In this document: piece after piece, positions 1 to 11,700 of the stretch | Numbering within the stretch: position 1 is the stretch's first letter | Layout of the letters: each line of letters starts with the position of its first letter | Assembly (NCBI GenBank): GCA_964020155.1 | Contig: OZ026553.1 | Span: forward strand, 1,298,979 to 1,362,978 | DNA: 64,000 bases | From: Chondrilla cf. caribensis | Lineage: Eukaryota > Porifera > Demospongiae > Chondrillida > Chondrillidae | Direction of reading: 5' to 3' | Program-made: the position numbers and the translations under genes | The notes under the pieces: generated by a model | What the model was told of the DNA's origin: nothing | The model's input: the letters and a program-made list of their open reading frames with translations, nothing else | The model's database searches: none

Positions 1-310
1 AGCCCAGGGGCTCTAATCACCTCTACACAGAGACTACCTGTCCTAAGTGACCATAGTCCTAAGTGACCATATTTGGACTATCCACTAGGTCAACTCAACT
101 ATAGTAAAGCACCTCTGTATGAAGACCACCTGTCTTGAGAGACCACCTTTTACTATTCCCTTGGGTGGTCTTTATATACAGGGTTCACTGTATATACATA
201 ACATCCTCTACTCGGACTGTACCCCTGGTGACAGGCCATTATGATACAATAGGCAGCTGGGTCCAGGGGTCAAGGGTTAGAGGTCAAAGGTTATTGTCCT
301 GCATCCTCCT
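1..310. other. Left edge, no supported gene
   Basis: The short open frames here have no splice context and no recognisable motif. I see nothing that I can name. Confidence 0.5.
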
Positions 311-632
311 AGTCTCAGTGTACAATGTGTAGCGTGTGTACAGCGTGTGGTGTGTGTACAGTGTGTAGCGTGTGTACAGTGTGTAGTGTGTGTACAGTGT
401 GTAGTATGTGTACAGTATATAGTGTGTGTACAGTGTGTAGTGTGTGTACAGTTTGTAGTGTGTGTACAGTGTGTAGCGTGTGTACAGTGTGTAGTGTGTG
501 TACAGTGTGTAGTATGTGTACAGTATATAGTGTGTGTACAGTGTGTAGTGTGTGTACAGTTTGTAGTGTGTGTACAGTGTGTAGCGTGTGTACAGTGTGT
601 AGTGTGTGTACAGTGTGTAGTGTGTATACATA
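311..632. repeat. 18-bp minisatellite
   Basis: About 17 to 18 head-to-tail copies of an 18-bp GTGTGTACAGTGTGTAGT-like unit. A block of several units (TATAGT and TTTGTAGT variants) is itself repeated, so there is a higher-order period. Because 18 is divisible by 3 and the unit has no stop, it stays open in several frames on both strands. Those frames are not genes. Confidence 0.9.
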
Positions 633-1250
633 CAGGTCAACCTCTGTTATCAGAACCTTAATTATCCACACGACCTGAAATATTGAATCACCCAGTTCAA
701 TATTAATGGTATCATGTGGAAATGGTTCCCGGGAGCTAAATAGTGTAAAATTGAGTGTCTAAAATACCTAGCTTGTAATGAGGTAGGAGTAAGTATTTCT
801 CTTATTTGAAGGTTTATTTGTAATTTCAAAGGCTTACTGTGTATTTAGTAATGGTTAACAAGTTAGTATGAAGACACAACTCTTCATTTTGTATAAGACT
901 TTAGTTCTCCCAACACTTTTGCCTATCCGAACACTTGTTGAAAGTCTGATGTCTCAAGGTGTTTGCATAACTGAGGTTGCTCTGTACTCTCAATTGTACA
1001 AATGTATGTGTGTTCACATGTAGTATTGGTACACATGTGCATACAGTAGTATGAGCTGTATATACTTTCCTGTACTGTATAGTGGGATACCTTCAGGAGG
1101 TGGTGATTTCAGGGTTCTCACCATCAGTTGAACTCATGAGAGTTTTACCTTACAAATACACATACATACACACATTGTATAGAACTGGTGAATTCGTGAG
1201 GTTGAAATCATGGAATGGCTGTTTTGAGCAAAATCACTTCATTTTCTCAT
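633..1250. other. Non-coding stretch, no gene seen
   Basis: AT-rich sequence with a preliminary partial copy (near 985-1040) of the CTCTCAATTGT motif that forms the tandem repeat downstream. No exon with supported splice sites was found. Confidence 0.5.
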
Positions 1251-1560
1251 TACACACATTAGTACATGTACAGTGTGTACTCTCAATTGTTGACTATACG
1301 TATGTACACACAGTAGTATGAACTGTACCTGTACCTGTATGTATGCATATAGTGTACATACAGTGTGTACTCTCAATTGTTAACTATACGTATGTACACA
1401 CTGTAGTATGAACTGTACCTGTACCTGTATGTATGCATATAGTGTACATACAGTGTGTACTCTCAATTGTTAACTATACGTATGTACACACAGTAGTATG
1501 AACTGTACCTGTACCTGTATGTATGCATATAGTGTACATACAGTTTGCACTCTCAATTGG
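1251..1560. repeat. 90-bp tandem repeat, about 3.4 copies
   Basis: The marker TCTCAATTG recurs at 1281, 1371, 1461 and 1551, which is exactly 90 bp apart. Units are nearly identical and end in GTACATACAGTGTGTAC. The array lies just before the plus-strand exon at 1638. Confidence 0.9.
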
Positions 1561-1637
1561 TACATATGTGTATGTAGTATTAGTAGTATTATCAGTGGTC
1601 CATTCATGTGTGTGTGTGTGTTTGCATGTACACCCAG

Positions 1638-1748
1638 AAACAAGTAAGAAAGGAAGCTGTGTTGATCCAAGCACCAACAGTGGAAGAGGACGATGACGAT
1701 AATGGATATAGTCTGAGCTATGTTCAGGATGGTATATTGAGTGGGCAG
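1638..1748 (+). CDS. Penultimate exon of an unidentified plus-strand gene
   Basis: A 37-codon open exon with acceptor ACACCCAG before 1638 and donor CAG/GTCAAA after 1748, phase 0 on both sides. It encodes a charged segment with an acidic run (VEEDDDDNGYSLSY) and ends DGILSGQ. The start of the gene is not in this window, or is hidden in the repeats to the left. It joins in frame to the tiny terminal exon at 1878. I do not recognise the family. Amino-acid composition and matching phases are the only evidence that it is coding. Confidence 0.45.
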
Positions 1749-1766
1749 GTCAAAGTGCAAAGTCTG

Positions 1767-1768
<2 letters not shown>

Positions 1769-1804
<36 letters not shown>
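1769..1804. repeat. (CA)n microsatellite
   Basis: Uninterrupted CA dinucleotides inside the small intron between 1748 and 1878. Confidence 0.95.
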
Positions 1805-1806
<2 letters not shown>

Positions 1807-1877
1807 TGCACACGCACTTGCATGCATGCATATGCACATATGCGCACGTATTATATGATGACGATTCTTATCTACAG

Positions 1878-1892
1878 TTTGACCCTACCTAG
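1878..1892 (+). CDS. Five-codon terminal exon (FDPT-stop)
   Basis: Acceptor TTATCTACAG precedes TTT GAC CCT ACC TAG. Phase 0 matches the exon ending at 1748. The same FDPT-stop string is seen in the duplicated segment near 61178-61192 (ending TAA), where the acceptor AG is changed to AT. Conservation of the four residues in a diverged copy supports coding. The exon is so short that it remains tentative. Confidence 0.4.
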   Translation, partial: FDPT

Positions 1893-2487
1893 TTATGTAC
1901 ATTCACGTACAATATTATTATACAATAATTATATACAATTTTATTAATATTATTATGTTTTAATCCAGATCCAGCCAGATCTGAATGGGATGAATAATCA
2001 AGGCTATAATCAGACAATATTTAAAATACATGCAAAATATACTAATTTTAATTATAATATTGTTTACACACAAAGAATTGATTCAGCAACTTCTGCTTGT
2101 ATATGTAATAGTATCATTAAACAACGTATTGACTCAAATTTTATTATTGATTTTTTAATCATATCTTGTATTTGCCCATGTATATATTTTCACCACATTC
2201 CTTCATTTTGAACTTTCAACGTCTCCGATCATGATGCAGTCCACAGCTTATTTCCATATGCATGGAACTCAAATTATTATTGAAAAATGGTAGTATTGAT
2301 TTTAATTATATGTTGGCATTATTATAATCATAAAATTATATTTAATGACAATATAATATTAATCAATGCTATGTTTTAAATACAACACACATCAGAAATG
2401 TGATTAAAGGCTATGAGGGTTCAGTCAGGTCATGATGGTCCAACATAATGGGTCCTGTCTGTAGGGTCATAGTGTTCTTGGAGCCTC
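1893..2487. other. AT-rich convergent 3' intergenic region
   Basis: Lies between the stop of the plus-strand gene (1892) and the stop of the minus-strand metallothionein-like exon (2488), so it should hold both 3' ends. It is rich in TAATATTA-type sequence. It recurs with moderate divergence at about 61193-61853. Confidence 0.6.
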
Positions 2488-2558
2488 TCACTTACAACAG
2501 TCGGTTCCACACTTTGGACACTTGCAAGAATCTCCACATTTGCACAAATCCCCCTTGC
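2488..2558 (-). CDS. Metallothionein-like last exon
   Basis: Minus strand: acceptor TGTTTGCAG, then 22 codons and TGA, entered in phase 1. The peptide is GDLCKCGDSCKCPKCGTDCCK, with seven Cys in C-K-C and C-P-K-C spacing plus a terminal CC and many Lys. This is the signature of a small metal-thiolate protein (metallothionein) that binds Zn, Cu or Cd in the cytosol. Earlier exons were not located; upstream on this strand lie a CA repeat and the satellite. A near copy with a one-base deletion is at 61854-61923. The Cys pattern is seen directly, and the family is inferred from it. Confidence 0.6.
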
Positions 2559-2678
2559 CTGCAAACATGTAGGGAGAATGAGCAAAATGACAATGTATTG
2601 TGTGTGAGGAGTAGTGTTCTACACCATTGTAGGGGTGGTCATAACATTTGGCAAAAAGTATGCATGCACACATGCACG

Positions 2679-2683
<5 letters not shown>

Positions 2684-2743
<60 letters not shown>
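2684..2743. repeat. (CA)n microsatellite
   Basis: About 30 CA units. The matching place in the duplicated segment (62033-62088) also carries a CA tract. Confidence 0.95.
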
Positions 2744-2746
<3 letters not shown>

Positions 2747-2859
2747 ACTAAGAACCTTATAATGTAGCTGGTGTTATAGGTTAGGTACAGAGATTGGAAT
2801 TGTTTCAGAAATTAGTTCCTGTCCCAAGGTAGGTGTGGTAATACAATCATGTTGACATG

Positions 2860-5800
2860 CCGACTTTCCCATGAGCTATTCAAAAAGGTGCTTAGCGTTT
2901 TATCTCCTATACTATCCCATACATTGAAAAAATACTAAGCACTTTCGAATGTAGCTTGGGTTACGGGTTAGGTACAGAAATGGGAAGTGTTTCATAAGTT
3001 AGTTCAAGCCTGCAGAAAGGTCTGATGAAAATATCAGGATGTCACGCCCACTTTCCCATGAGCTATTCAAATAGGTGCTTAACATTTTATCTCCTATACT
3101 ATCCCATACATTGAAAAAATGCTATGCCCTTTCGAATGTAGCTTGGGTTACAGGTTAGGAATAGAAACGGGAAGCATTTCATAAGTTAGTTCAAGCCCGC
3201 AGTAAGGTCTGATGAAAGTATCAGGATGTCACGCCCACTTTCCCATGAGCTATTCAAATAGGTGCTTAACATTTTATCTCCTATACTATCCCATACATTG
3301 AAAAAATGCTATGCCCTTTCGAATGTAGCTTGGGTTACAGGTTAGGTATAGAAACGGGAAGCATTTCATAAGTTAGTTCAAGCCTGCAGTAAGGTCTGAT
3401 AAAAGTATCAGGATGACACGCCCACTTTCCCATGAGCTATTAAAAAAGGTGCTTAACGTTTTATCTCCTATACTATCCCATACATTGAAAAAATACTAAG
3501 CACTTTCGAATGTAGCTTGGATTACAGTTTAGGTACAGATATGTGATTTGTCTCATAAGTTAGTTTAGATCCCCAGCTAGGTCTAGTAGAAATATCACGT
3601 TGACATGCCCACTTTCCCATGAGCTATTAAAAAAGGTGCTTAACGTTTTATCTCCTATACTATCCCACACATTGAAAAAATACTAAGCACTTTGGAATGT
3701 AGCTTGGGTTACGGGTTAGGTACTGAAACGGGAAGTGTTTCATAAGTTAGTTTAGGTCCCCAGCTAGGTCTGGTAGAAATATCACGTTGACACGCCCACT
3801 TTCCAATGAGCTATTAAAAAGGTGCTTAACGTTTTATCTCCTGTCTATCCCATACATTGAAAAAATACTAAGCACCTTCAAATGTAGCTTGGGTTATGGG
3901 TTAGGTACAGAAATGGGAATTGTCTCAGAAGTTAGTTTACATCCCCAGCTAGGTCTGGTAGAAATATCATGTTGACACACCCACTTTCCCATGAGCTATT
4001 AAAAAAGGTGCTTAATGTTTAATCTCCTATACTATCCCATACATTGAAAAATACTATGCACTTTCGAATGTAGCTTGGGTTAGGGGTTAGGTATAGAAAC
4101 GGGAAGCATTTCATAAGTTAGTTCAAGCCTGCAGTAAGGTCTGATAAAAGTATCAGGATGACACGCCCACTTTCCCATGAGCTATTAAAAAAGGTGCTTA
4201 ACGTTTTATCTCCTATACTATCCCATACATTGAAAAAATACTAAGCACTTTCGAATGTAGCTTGGATTACAGGTTAGGTACAGAAATGGGAATTGTCTCA
4301 TAAGTTAGTTTAGATCCCCAGCTAGGCCTAGTAGAAATATCACGTTGACATGCCCACTTTCCAATGAGCTATTAAAAAAGGTGCTTAACGTTTTATCTCC
4401 TGTCTATCCCATACATTGAAAAAATACTAAGCACCTTCGAATGTAGCTTGGGTTATGGGTTAGGTACAGAAACGGGAATTATCTCAGAAGTTAGTTTAGG
4501 TCCCTAGCTAGGTCTGGTAGAAATATCACGTTGACACACCCACTTTCCCATGAGCTATTAAAAAAGGTGCTTAATGTTTAATCTCCTATACTATCCCATA
4601 CATTGAAAAATACTATGCACTTTCGAATGTAGCTTGGGTTACAGGTTAGGTATAGAAACGGGAAGTGTTTCATAAGTTAGTTCAAGCCCGCAGTAAGGTC
4701 TGATGAAAGTATCAGAATGACACGCCCACTGTCCCATGAGCTATTCAAAAAGGTGCTTAATGTATTATCTCCTATACTATCCCATACATTGAAAAAATAC
4801 TAAGCACTTTCGAATGTAGCTTGGGTTACGGGTTAGGTACAGAAACGGGAATTGTCTCATAAGTTAGTTTAGATCCCCAGCTAGGTCTGGTAGAAGTATC
4901 ACGTTGACACACCCACTTTCCCATGAGCTATTAAAAAAGGTGCTTAACGTTTTATCTCCTATACTATGATCCCATACATTGAAATAATACTAAGCACCTT
5001 CGAATGTAGCTTGGGTTACGGGTTAGGTATAGAAACGGGAAGTGTTTCATAAGTTACTTCAAGCCCGCAGTAAGGTCTGATGAAAGTATCAGGATGACAT
5101 GCCCACTTTCGCATGAGCTATTAAAAAAGGTGCTTAACGTTTTATCTCCTATACTATCCCATACATTGAAAAAATACTAAGCACCTTCGAATGTAGCCTG
5201 GGTTACGGGTTAGGTATAGAAACGGGAATTGTCTTATAAGTTAGTTAAGTTTCCTAGCTAGGACTGGTAGAAATATCACGTTGACACGCCCACTTTCCCA
5301 CGAGCTATTAAAAAAGGTGCTTAACGTTTTATCTCCTATACTATCCCATACATTGAAAAAATACTAAGCACCTTCGAATGTAGCTTGGGTTACAGGTTAG
5401 GTACAGAAATGGGAATTGTCTCATAAGTTAGTTTAGATCCCCAGCTAGGTCTGGTAGAAATATCACGTTGACACGCCCACTTTCCCATGAGGTATTAAAA
5501 AAGGTGCTTAAAGTTTTATCTCCTATACTATCCCATACGTACATTGAAAAATACTAAGCACTTTCGAATGTAGCTTGGGTTATAGGTTAGGTATAGAAAC
5601 GGGAAGTGTTTCATAAGTTACTTCAAGCCCGCAGTAAGGTCTGATGAAAGTATCAGGATGACACGCCCACTTTCCCATGAGCTATTAAAAAAGGTGCTTA
5701 ACGTTTTATCTCCTATACAATCCCATACATTGAAAAATACTAAGCACTTTCGAATGTAGCTTGGGTTACAGGTTAGGTATAGAAACGGGAAGTGTTTCAT

Positions 5801-8095
5801 AAGTTAGATCAAGCCCGCAGTAAGGTCTGATGAAAGTATCAGGATGACACGCCCTTTTTCCCATGAGCTATTAAAAAAGGTGCTTAACGTTTTATCTCCT
5901 ATACAATCCCATACATTGAAAAATACTAAGCACTTTCGAATGTAGCTTGGGTTACGGGTTAGGTACAGAAACGGGAAGTGTTTCATAAGTTAGTTCAAGC
6001 CCGCAGAAAGGCTGATAAAATTATCAGGATGACACGCCCACTTTCCCATGAGCTATTCAAAAAGGTGCTTAAAGTCTTATCTCCTATACTATCCCATACA
6101 TTGAAAAAATACTAAGCACCTTCGAATGTAGCTTGGGTTATGGGTTAGGTACAGAAATGGGAATTGTCTCAGAAGTTAGCTTACATCCCCAGCTAGGTCT
6201 GGTAGAAATATCACGTTGACATGCCCACTTTCCCATGAGCTATTCAAAAAGGTGCTTAACGTTTTATCTCCTATACTATCGCATACATTGAAAAAATACT
6301 AAGCACCTTCGAATGTAGCTTGGGTTACGGGTTAGGTACAGAAATGGGAATTGTCTCATAAGTTAGTTTAGATCCCCAGCTAGGTCTGGTAGAAATATCA
6401 CGTTGACACGCCCACTTTCCTATGAGCTATTCAAAAAGGTGCTTAACGTTTTATCTCCTATACTATCGCATACATTGAAAAAATACTAAGCACCTTCGAA
6501 TGTAGCTTGGGTTACGGGTCAGGTATAGAAACGGGAATTGTCTTATAAGTTAGTTAAGTTCCCTAGCTAGGTCTGGTAGAAATATCACGTTGACACGCCC
6601 ACTTTCCTATGAGCTATTGAAAAAGGTGCTTAACGTTTTATCTCCTATACTATCGCATACATTGAAAAAATACTAAGCACCTTCGAATGTAGCCTGGGTT
6701 ACGGGTTAGGTATAGAAACGGGAATTGTCTTATAAGTTAGTTAAGTTTCCTAGCTAGGTCTGGTAGAAATATCACGTTGACACACCCACTTTCCCATGAG
6801 CTATTCAAAAAGGTGCTTAACGTTTTATCTCCTATACTATCCCATACATTGAAAATATACTAAGTACCTTCGAATGTAGCTTGGGTTATGGGTTAGGTAA
6901 AGAAACGGGAATTATCTCATAAGTTAGTTTAGGTCCCCAGCTAGGTCTGGTAGACGTTTGACGTTGACACGCCCACTTTCCCATGAGCTATTAAAAAAGG
7001 TGCTTAACGTTTTATCTCCTATACTATCCCATACATTGAAAAAATACTAAGCACCTTCGAATGTAGCTTGGGTTACGAGTTAGGTATAGAAACGGGAATT
7101 GTCTTATAAGTTAGTTAAGTTCCCTAGCTAGGACTGGTAGAAATATCACGTTGACACGCCCACTTTCCCATGAGCTATTCAAAAAGGGGCTTAACGTTTT
7201 ATCTCCTATACTATCCCATACATTGAAAAAATACTAAGCACCTTCGAATGTAGCTTGGGTTACAGGTTAGGTACAGAAATACGAATTGTCTCATAAGTTA
7301 GTTTAGGTCCCCAGCTAGGTCTGGTAGACGTTTGACGTTGACATGCCCACTTTTCCATGAGCTATTCGAAAAGGTGCTTAAGTTTTATCTCCTACGTACG
7401 TATACTATCCCATACATTGAAAAAATACTAAGCACCTTCGAATGTAGCTTGGGTTACGGGTTAGGTACAGAAACGGGAATTGTCTCATAAGTTAGTTTAG
7501 ATCCCCAGCTAGGTCTGGTAGAAATATCACGTTGACATGCCCACTTTCCCATGAGCTATTAAAAAAGGTGCTTAACGTTTTATCTCCTATACTATCCCAT
7601 GCATTGAAAAAATACTAAGCACTTTCGAATGTAGCTTGGGTTACGGGTTAGGTACAGAAACGGGCAGTGTTTCATAAGTTAGCTTAGGTCCCCAGCTAGG
7701 TCTGGTAGAAATATCACGTTGATATGCCTACTTTCCCATGAGCTATTTAAGAAGGTGCTTAACGTTTTATCTCCTATACTATCCCATACGTACATTGAAA
7801 TAATACTAATTCCTTTCGAATGTAGCTTGGGTTACGGGTAAGGTACAGAAACGGAAAGTGTTTCATAAGTTAGTTCAAGCCCGCAGTAAGGTCTGATAAA
7901 AATATCAGGATGACACGCCCACTTTTCCATGAGCTATTCAAAAAGGTGCTTAATGTTTTATCTCCTAATATAAACTATCCCATACATTGAAAAAAATACT
8001 AAGCACCTTCAAATGTAGCTTGGGTTACGGGTTAGTTACAGAGACGGGAAGTGTTTCATAAGTTAGTTGCGGCCCGCAGAAAGGTCTGATAAAAT
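2860..8095. repeat. Satellite array, about 28 monomers of about 187 bp
   Basis: The marker CATGAGCTATT recurs every 186-188 bp (for example near 2871, 3058, 3245, 3432 and 3619). Two monomer subtypes are intermixed: one carries CCGCAGTAAGGTCTGATG, the other CCCCAGCTAGGTCTGGTAG. Monomers are highly similar, with small indels, including short GTAC insertions near 5540, 7395 and 7790. The few minus-strand open frames of about 60 codons repeat with the monomer and are not genes. Confidence 0.95.
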
Positions 8096-8477
8096 ATCAC
8101 TATACTATATAAAAATAGTACAGAAATCATCAATATATAGCACGGTATACAGTATGGCATACTTGACATGCTTGAATTATAGTTGATCTGGTGACTGTGT
8201 AAACTTCTAACATATTATGCACTACGTCTAATACTATCATCTACTACTATTATGTTCATATTATACACACACACTGTCACCATCTACATTTAATACCCTT
8301 GACTTCCTTTATAGCTGGGATTACATTCATATAACCTCACCCTCAGCTACATTATTATAAATTCAAGTTCAGTTACAATATACAGCTGCAGAGAGACTAC
8401 TGGCTACCTTACAGAAGACAGGCTAGACATATCAAATAAATGTCAAAGCAATAAAAGAATGGCAGTACAATGTTTGC
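8096..8477. other. Region downstream of the 8.5-kb minus-strand exon
   Basis: AT-rich, unique-looking sequence between the satellite and the NDUFV3-like terminal exon. It is the expected place for that gene's 3' UTR. No other feature is seen. Confidence 0.4.
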
Positions 8478-8591
8478 TCAATAACTGTTGCCTGGCTTGG
8501 GTTGCTCCAGTCGGTACTTCTGCATGGCGTCCTCCACATCATAGTAGAAATGTGAATCATACCTCGGGTCATGAGTGTATTCCTTATCACT
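8478..8591 (-). CDS. C-terminal exon resembling complex I subunit NDUFV3
   Basis: Minus strand: acceptor AATCACTACAG, then 37 codons and TGA. The peptide reads SDKEYTHDPRYDSHFYYD, then VEDAMQKYRLEQPKPG and NSY-stop. The spacing of Y..YDS..YYD and KYRLEQPKPG resembles the short C-terminal domain of NDUFV3, the 10-kDa accessory subunit on the flavoprotein arm of mitochondrial complex I. That similarity is from memory and is the only basis for the name. It is clearly coding-like, entered in phase 0. Upstream exons were not found with confidence. Confidence 0.4.
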   Translation of the reverse strand, partial: SDKEYTHDPRYDSHFYYDVEDAMQKYRLEQPKPGNSY

Positions 8592-9302
8592 CTGTAGTGA
8601 TTTGCCACCTTCAAATGGCAAAATAGCACACACTTCAGGTAATTATAAACCTTAAAAAGCCTGGTAAGGGTAACTTCAATAAATCAAAACTTCCACTGTA
8701 ACCAGACATATAATTAAACATTAAACTCCACCTTGCCTAACAATTAACACTTACGTATAATATAATATACACATACTGTATACCATTCATAACCTGGCTT
8801 CTTTGACATCATTTGTGTAACCAGTCAATATATTCCACAATATAATTTAAAGCTCCTCTCTGATACACGTACACCAGGGCTATGGCATGAGGGCAAAAAC
8901 CAGTTTGGCCATGCACAGCAGAGTGTGCTGTAACTAGGGTGGGTCAGGAGGAAACTTGAGATACATACTCTAAGATAAATTCTGGGGCATTTTCGACAAT
9001 CAACCCCCCCCTCCACTCACATGTTAGCAGCATGTGTAATACAACATTAAGAGTTCACGTTAAGATAGAGATCAGTTCGGTCAGAAATTGTCACAAAGCG
9101 TCATTCCCACTTTTACAAAAAAGGCTGTCACTGCAAACATACATTGTGTTGGGAGTAGAAATTGACATTTCCTGAGCAAAATGCAGTTCCACTTGAGTTG
9201 GATACATGGGAACTGATCAAATTGCTGCTCCACATACTCATTCTGATTCCACATAATTACGTTTAGATTTCGAAGGATGCATATGTACGTACATGTAGTA
9301 GT
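8592..9302. other. No supported exon
   Basis: May contain introns or 5' exons of the gene ending at 8478, but no exon could be supported. Confidence 0.35.
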
Positions 9303-9437
9303 TATACCCCGCTTTTGGTGTGTACTGTGTGGATGTACTAAGTGTTAGGAATAGATTGGCCGAGGGCGCAGCCCGAAGCTAATCTATTCCTAACACTTAT
9401 TGCAACCGCACAGTACACACCAAAAGCAGGGTATAAC
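9303..9437. mobile_element. Long imperfect palindrome (foldback or MITE-like)
   Basis: The left arm (ATACCCCGCTTTTGGTGTGT, then AAGTGTTAGGAATAGATT) is the near-perfect reverse complement of the right arm (AATCTATTCCTAACACTT, then ACACACCAAAAGCAGGGTAT). The arms are about 55 bp around a short GGCCGAGGGCGCAGCCCGA centre. No coding content. Confidence 0.75.
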
Positions 9438-9559
9438 TAGTATGTACCCCATAGGCACATTCATTTACATGGGCTGGTAGGCCTATCGATTGAGGTTTTC
9501 AACGAAGAACAGCAAGAAGGCCTAATAGCACTGCAGCAATCGTTGTTCGTTCGGTAAAT

Positions 9560-9760
9560 GTTATACTCACAAGCTCGTTTCAGCAAGTTTCGTTGTTTTG
9601 GCAAGTTTCCTATTCTGTTCATTCGTTCTGTAGATATTCTAAGGCTCTTGATTCCGGCAAGTTTCCTCAATCGTTTGGTAAATATTCCAAGGTTTGTGGG
9701 TTTGGCAAGTTTCGTTGTTCACTCAGTAACTATCCGAAGCTTGTTAGATTAAATAATACC
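9560..9760. repeat. Degenerate tandem repeat with GGCAAGTTTC cores
   Basis: Plus strand shows repeated TTTCGTTGTTTTGGCAAGTTTC and GGCAAGTTTCCT cores at roughly 20- and 56-bp spacings. The open frames across it are a by-product. I see no gene. Confidence 0.45.
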
Positions 9761-10309
9761 ACTTACAAAAACTGGGATACATCACAAATGTACCACAGTA
9801 CATCGTGAATGTACTCCTGTCGGCGCTTTTGTAGTTGATTGAAATGCCCATGCATCGGGGTACATACACAGATAAATTCCCAAAGATTATACTAACTTCC
9901 TTTGGTGTACGTGCATGTGTTTACTAACTGTGAGACCTGTTATTGTAAACATCCTATCATAATGACCTACCTGTGGTCTCAAGACTCTCAGGAGACTTCA
10001 TTACAGTACAATCAAGATACACTGTGTGTGTGTGTGTGTGTGTGTGCGTGCATGCGTGCGTGCGTGTGTGAACCACTGAGCGAACGGTACTCCCGTCCAT
10101 GACCACATGACTGTACAACCAACATAGATACATATATACGTATATACGTATGTGTAGTCAAATATTTATGAAAATCCTTTGGATTTACCATAGTCTAACG
10201 GACCCCTACTCTCTGCATGTGTGCGTGTGTGCATATATGCATCTGTGTGGACATCCTGTACATACCTATGTGTGCTGCAATTGTAGATAGCAACAAGAAC
10301 ACAACTTAC
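9761..10309. other. No gene; GT microsatellite at about 10024-10046
   Basis: Contains a GT/GC microsatellite and a TATATACGTATATACGTA tract. No exon supported. Confidence 0.45.
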
Positions 10310-10483
10310 CCATTGTTGGTGACAATATGTACAGAAGATGAAGATCTTGTGGTACACTTTACCGATGTCATGGTCACATTGAACACATCACAAGTGGTCC
10401 CACCAAAAGAGGCTTGCACTGCAGAAGAATTAGTTCCAAATCCATCTCCAGTTATCTCCACTGCCTGCCCTCCAAATAACAAC
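10310..10483 (-). CDS. IPT/TIG exon, out of the expected order
   Basis: Acceptor TTTGTCTGTAG, donor GG/GTAAGT, phase 2 both sides. Encodes LFGGQAVEITGDGFGTNSSA, VQASFGGTTCDVFNVTM and KCTTRSSSSVHIVTNNG, a clear IPT domain. IPT repeats belong before the G8 domains, but this exon is 3' of a G8 core, and its entry phase does not fit the exon at 11196. It may be the start of a second, truncated fibrocystin-like copy. Confidence 0.6.
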
Positions 10484-11195
10484 CTACAGACAAAGAATTA
10501 AAGCACCAGGTGAATACTTGTACATGTACACACTAAACTACTATTGTAGAGTGTGCCAGCATACATTGAAAATGTTTCCGGTTTTGTGTATCAGAAATCA
10601 TTTGTGGGATTCCAGGTGAGGCAACATAATGACACACCAGTACGTACACCATTGCAATGAGTACGTCACAACACAACCATCCCAATGTCAGCAGGATATA
10701 GCGGTACAAATACATGGAATGCACCAGGCTGTACTGCTGGTATCAGAATGGACATGCTATGAACGTTGTATAACGTATATGCATGTACTGATAATCATGG
10801 TGGGACGAAGTTTTTAGATACTTTCCCAGAGAATTAACTATTACCATGTACAGGAATATTGGCTACATCAAGTGATATGACTATGAATTTGAGTTTTCAA
10901 TGAAAGAATTCATAATATATTACGTATAGCTGCTTGCCTATGAAGTCATCCCAATTCATCAATTTGCTCAGAGCAACATCAAAACTTAACTTTGACAATC
11001 AAACATCAAAGAGTCTGACAGGGATACCTATGGTTGATTGTCTATTTAGGCAGGTGGGGGGGGGCGCTCAATCTAGTGCAGAAATGTAATAAAAAACACC
11101 CTTTCTTAATAATGTGGTCTTAGAAAGCAGGTGGTCTCTCACTCCAGGGGTGTTTGAGCAAGGTACCACTGTATGTATAGCAGTCATCAACCTAC
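10484..11195. other. Intron or inter-copy region
   Basis: No exon on either strand with acceptable splice sites. Contains a G9 run at 11056-11064. Confidence 0.4.
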
Positions 11196-11382
11196 CAGAT
11201 TAGCGGTCAAATTGAGATCTTGTTCATCCTGGAACATCAATTCTCCAAATACATACACCTGACCCAGAGGGGGAGGGGAGATGTCTAGTAGCATCCTCCA
11301 AGAAGACATGATGGTGACATCTTCTCCTTCTGCCGGGACTTTACCAGATGGCCAAGATGAATCATTACTCCAAAGGCGATAC
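11196..11382 (-). CDS. G8-domain core exon
   Basis: Acceptor TACTGGCAG, donor CTG/GTAGGT, phase 2 in and 0 out. Encodes YRLWSNDSSWPSGKVPAEGE, DVTIMSSWRMLLDISPPPLG and VYVFGELMFQDEQDLNLTAN. The pattern LWS..SSWP.G.VP.EG.DV.I...LLD.SPP.LG..V.GEL.F is a textbook G8 domain start. Frame intact. Confidence 0.75.
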
Positions 11383-11700
11383 CTGCCAGTATCAGAATGG
11401 GGACAAAAGACCTTCAACTACACATTATACTAAGTCTCAATACAGTACGGTAATTGTACACTGCACACACAATAAAGACAACATGAGAGGAAATAAATGT
11501 GCACGTACAGGTATGTCTAACATAGTATCTATGATGACTTGAACACAAAAACAATAAAAGTTAAGTGTGTAAGAGGAATAGAATTATATTCCAAGTACAT
11601 AGTCTTTTTCCAAGTAAATCATCTTAAATATGCGTGTGGCTCTTTAGTATCACAAATTCTACCACAAATTCCGATCACTCCACAAATCCAACAAACTTAC

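Noticed and set aside
5618..5986. Two tandem 60-codon minus-strand frames (MKHFPFLYLT)
   Set aside because: They repeat with the satellite monomer and are broken in most monomers.
2860..8095. Hammerhead-like CTGATGA in the satellite monomers
   Set aside because: There is no GAAA box at a proper distance and no matching cleavage site or stems; CTGAT..ATCAG is a chance five-base hairpin in one monomer class.
2860..8095. CRISPR-like regular repeats
   Set aside because: The monomers are contiguous, of about 187 bp, with no unique spacers, and the genome is eukaryotic.
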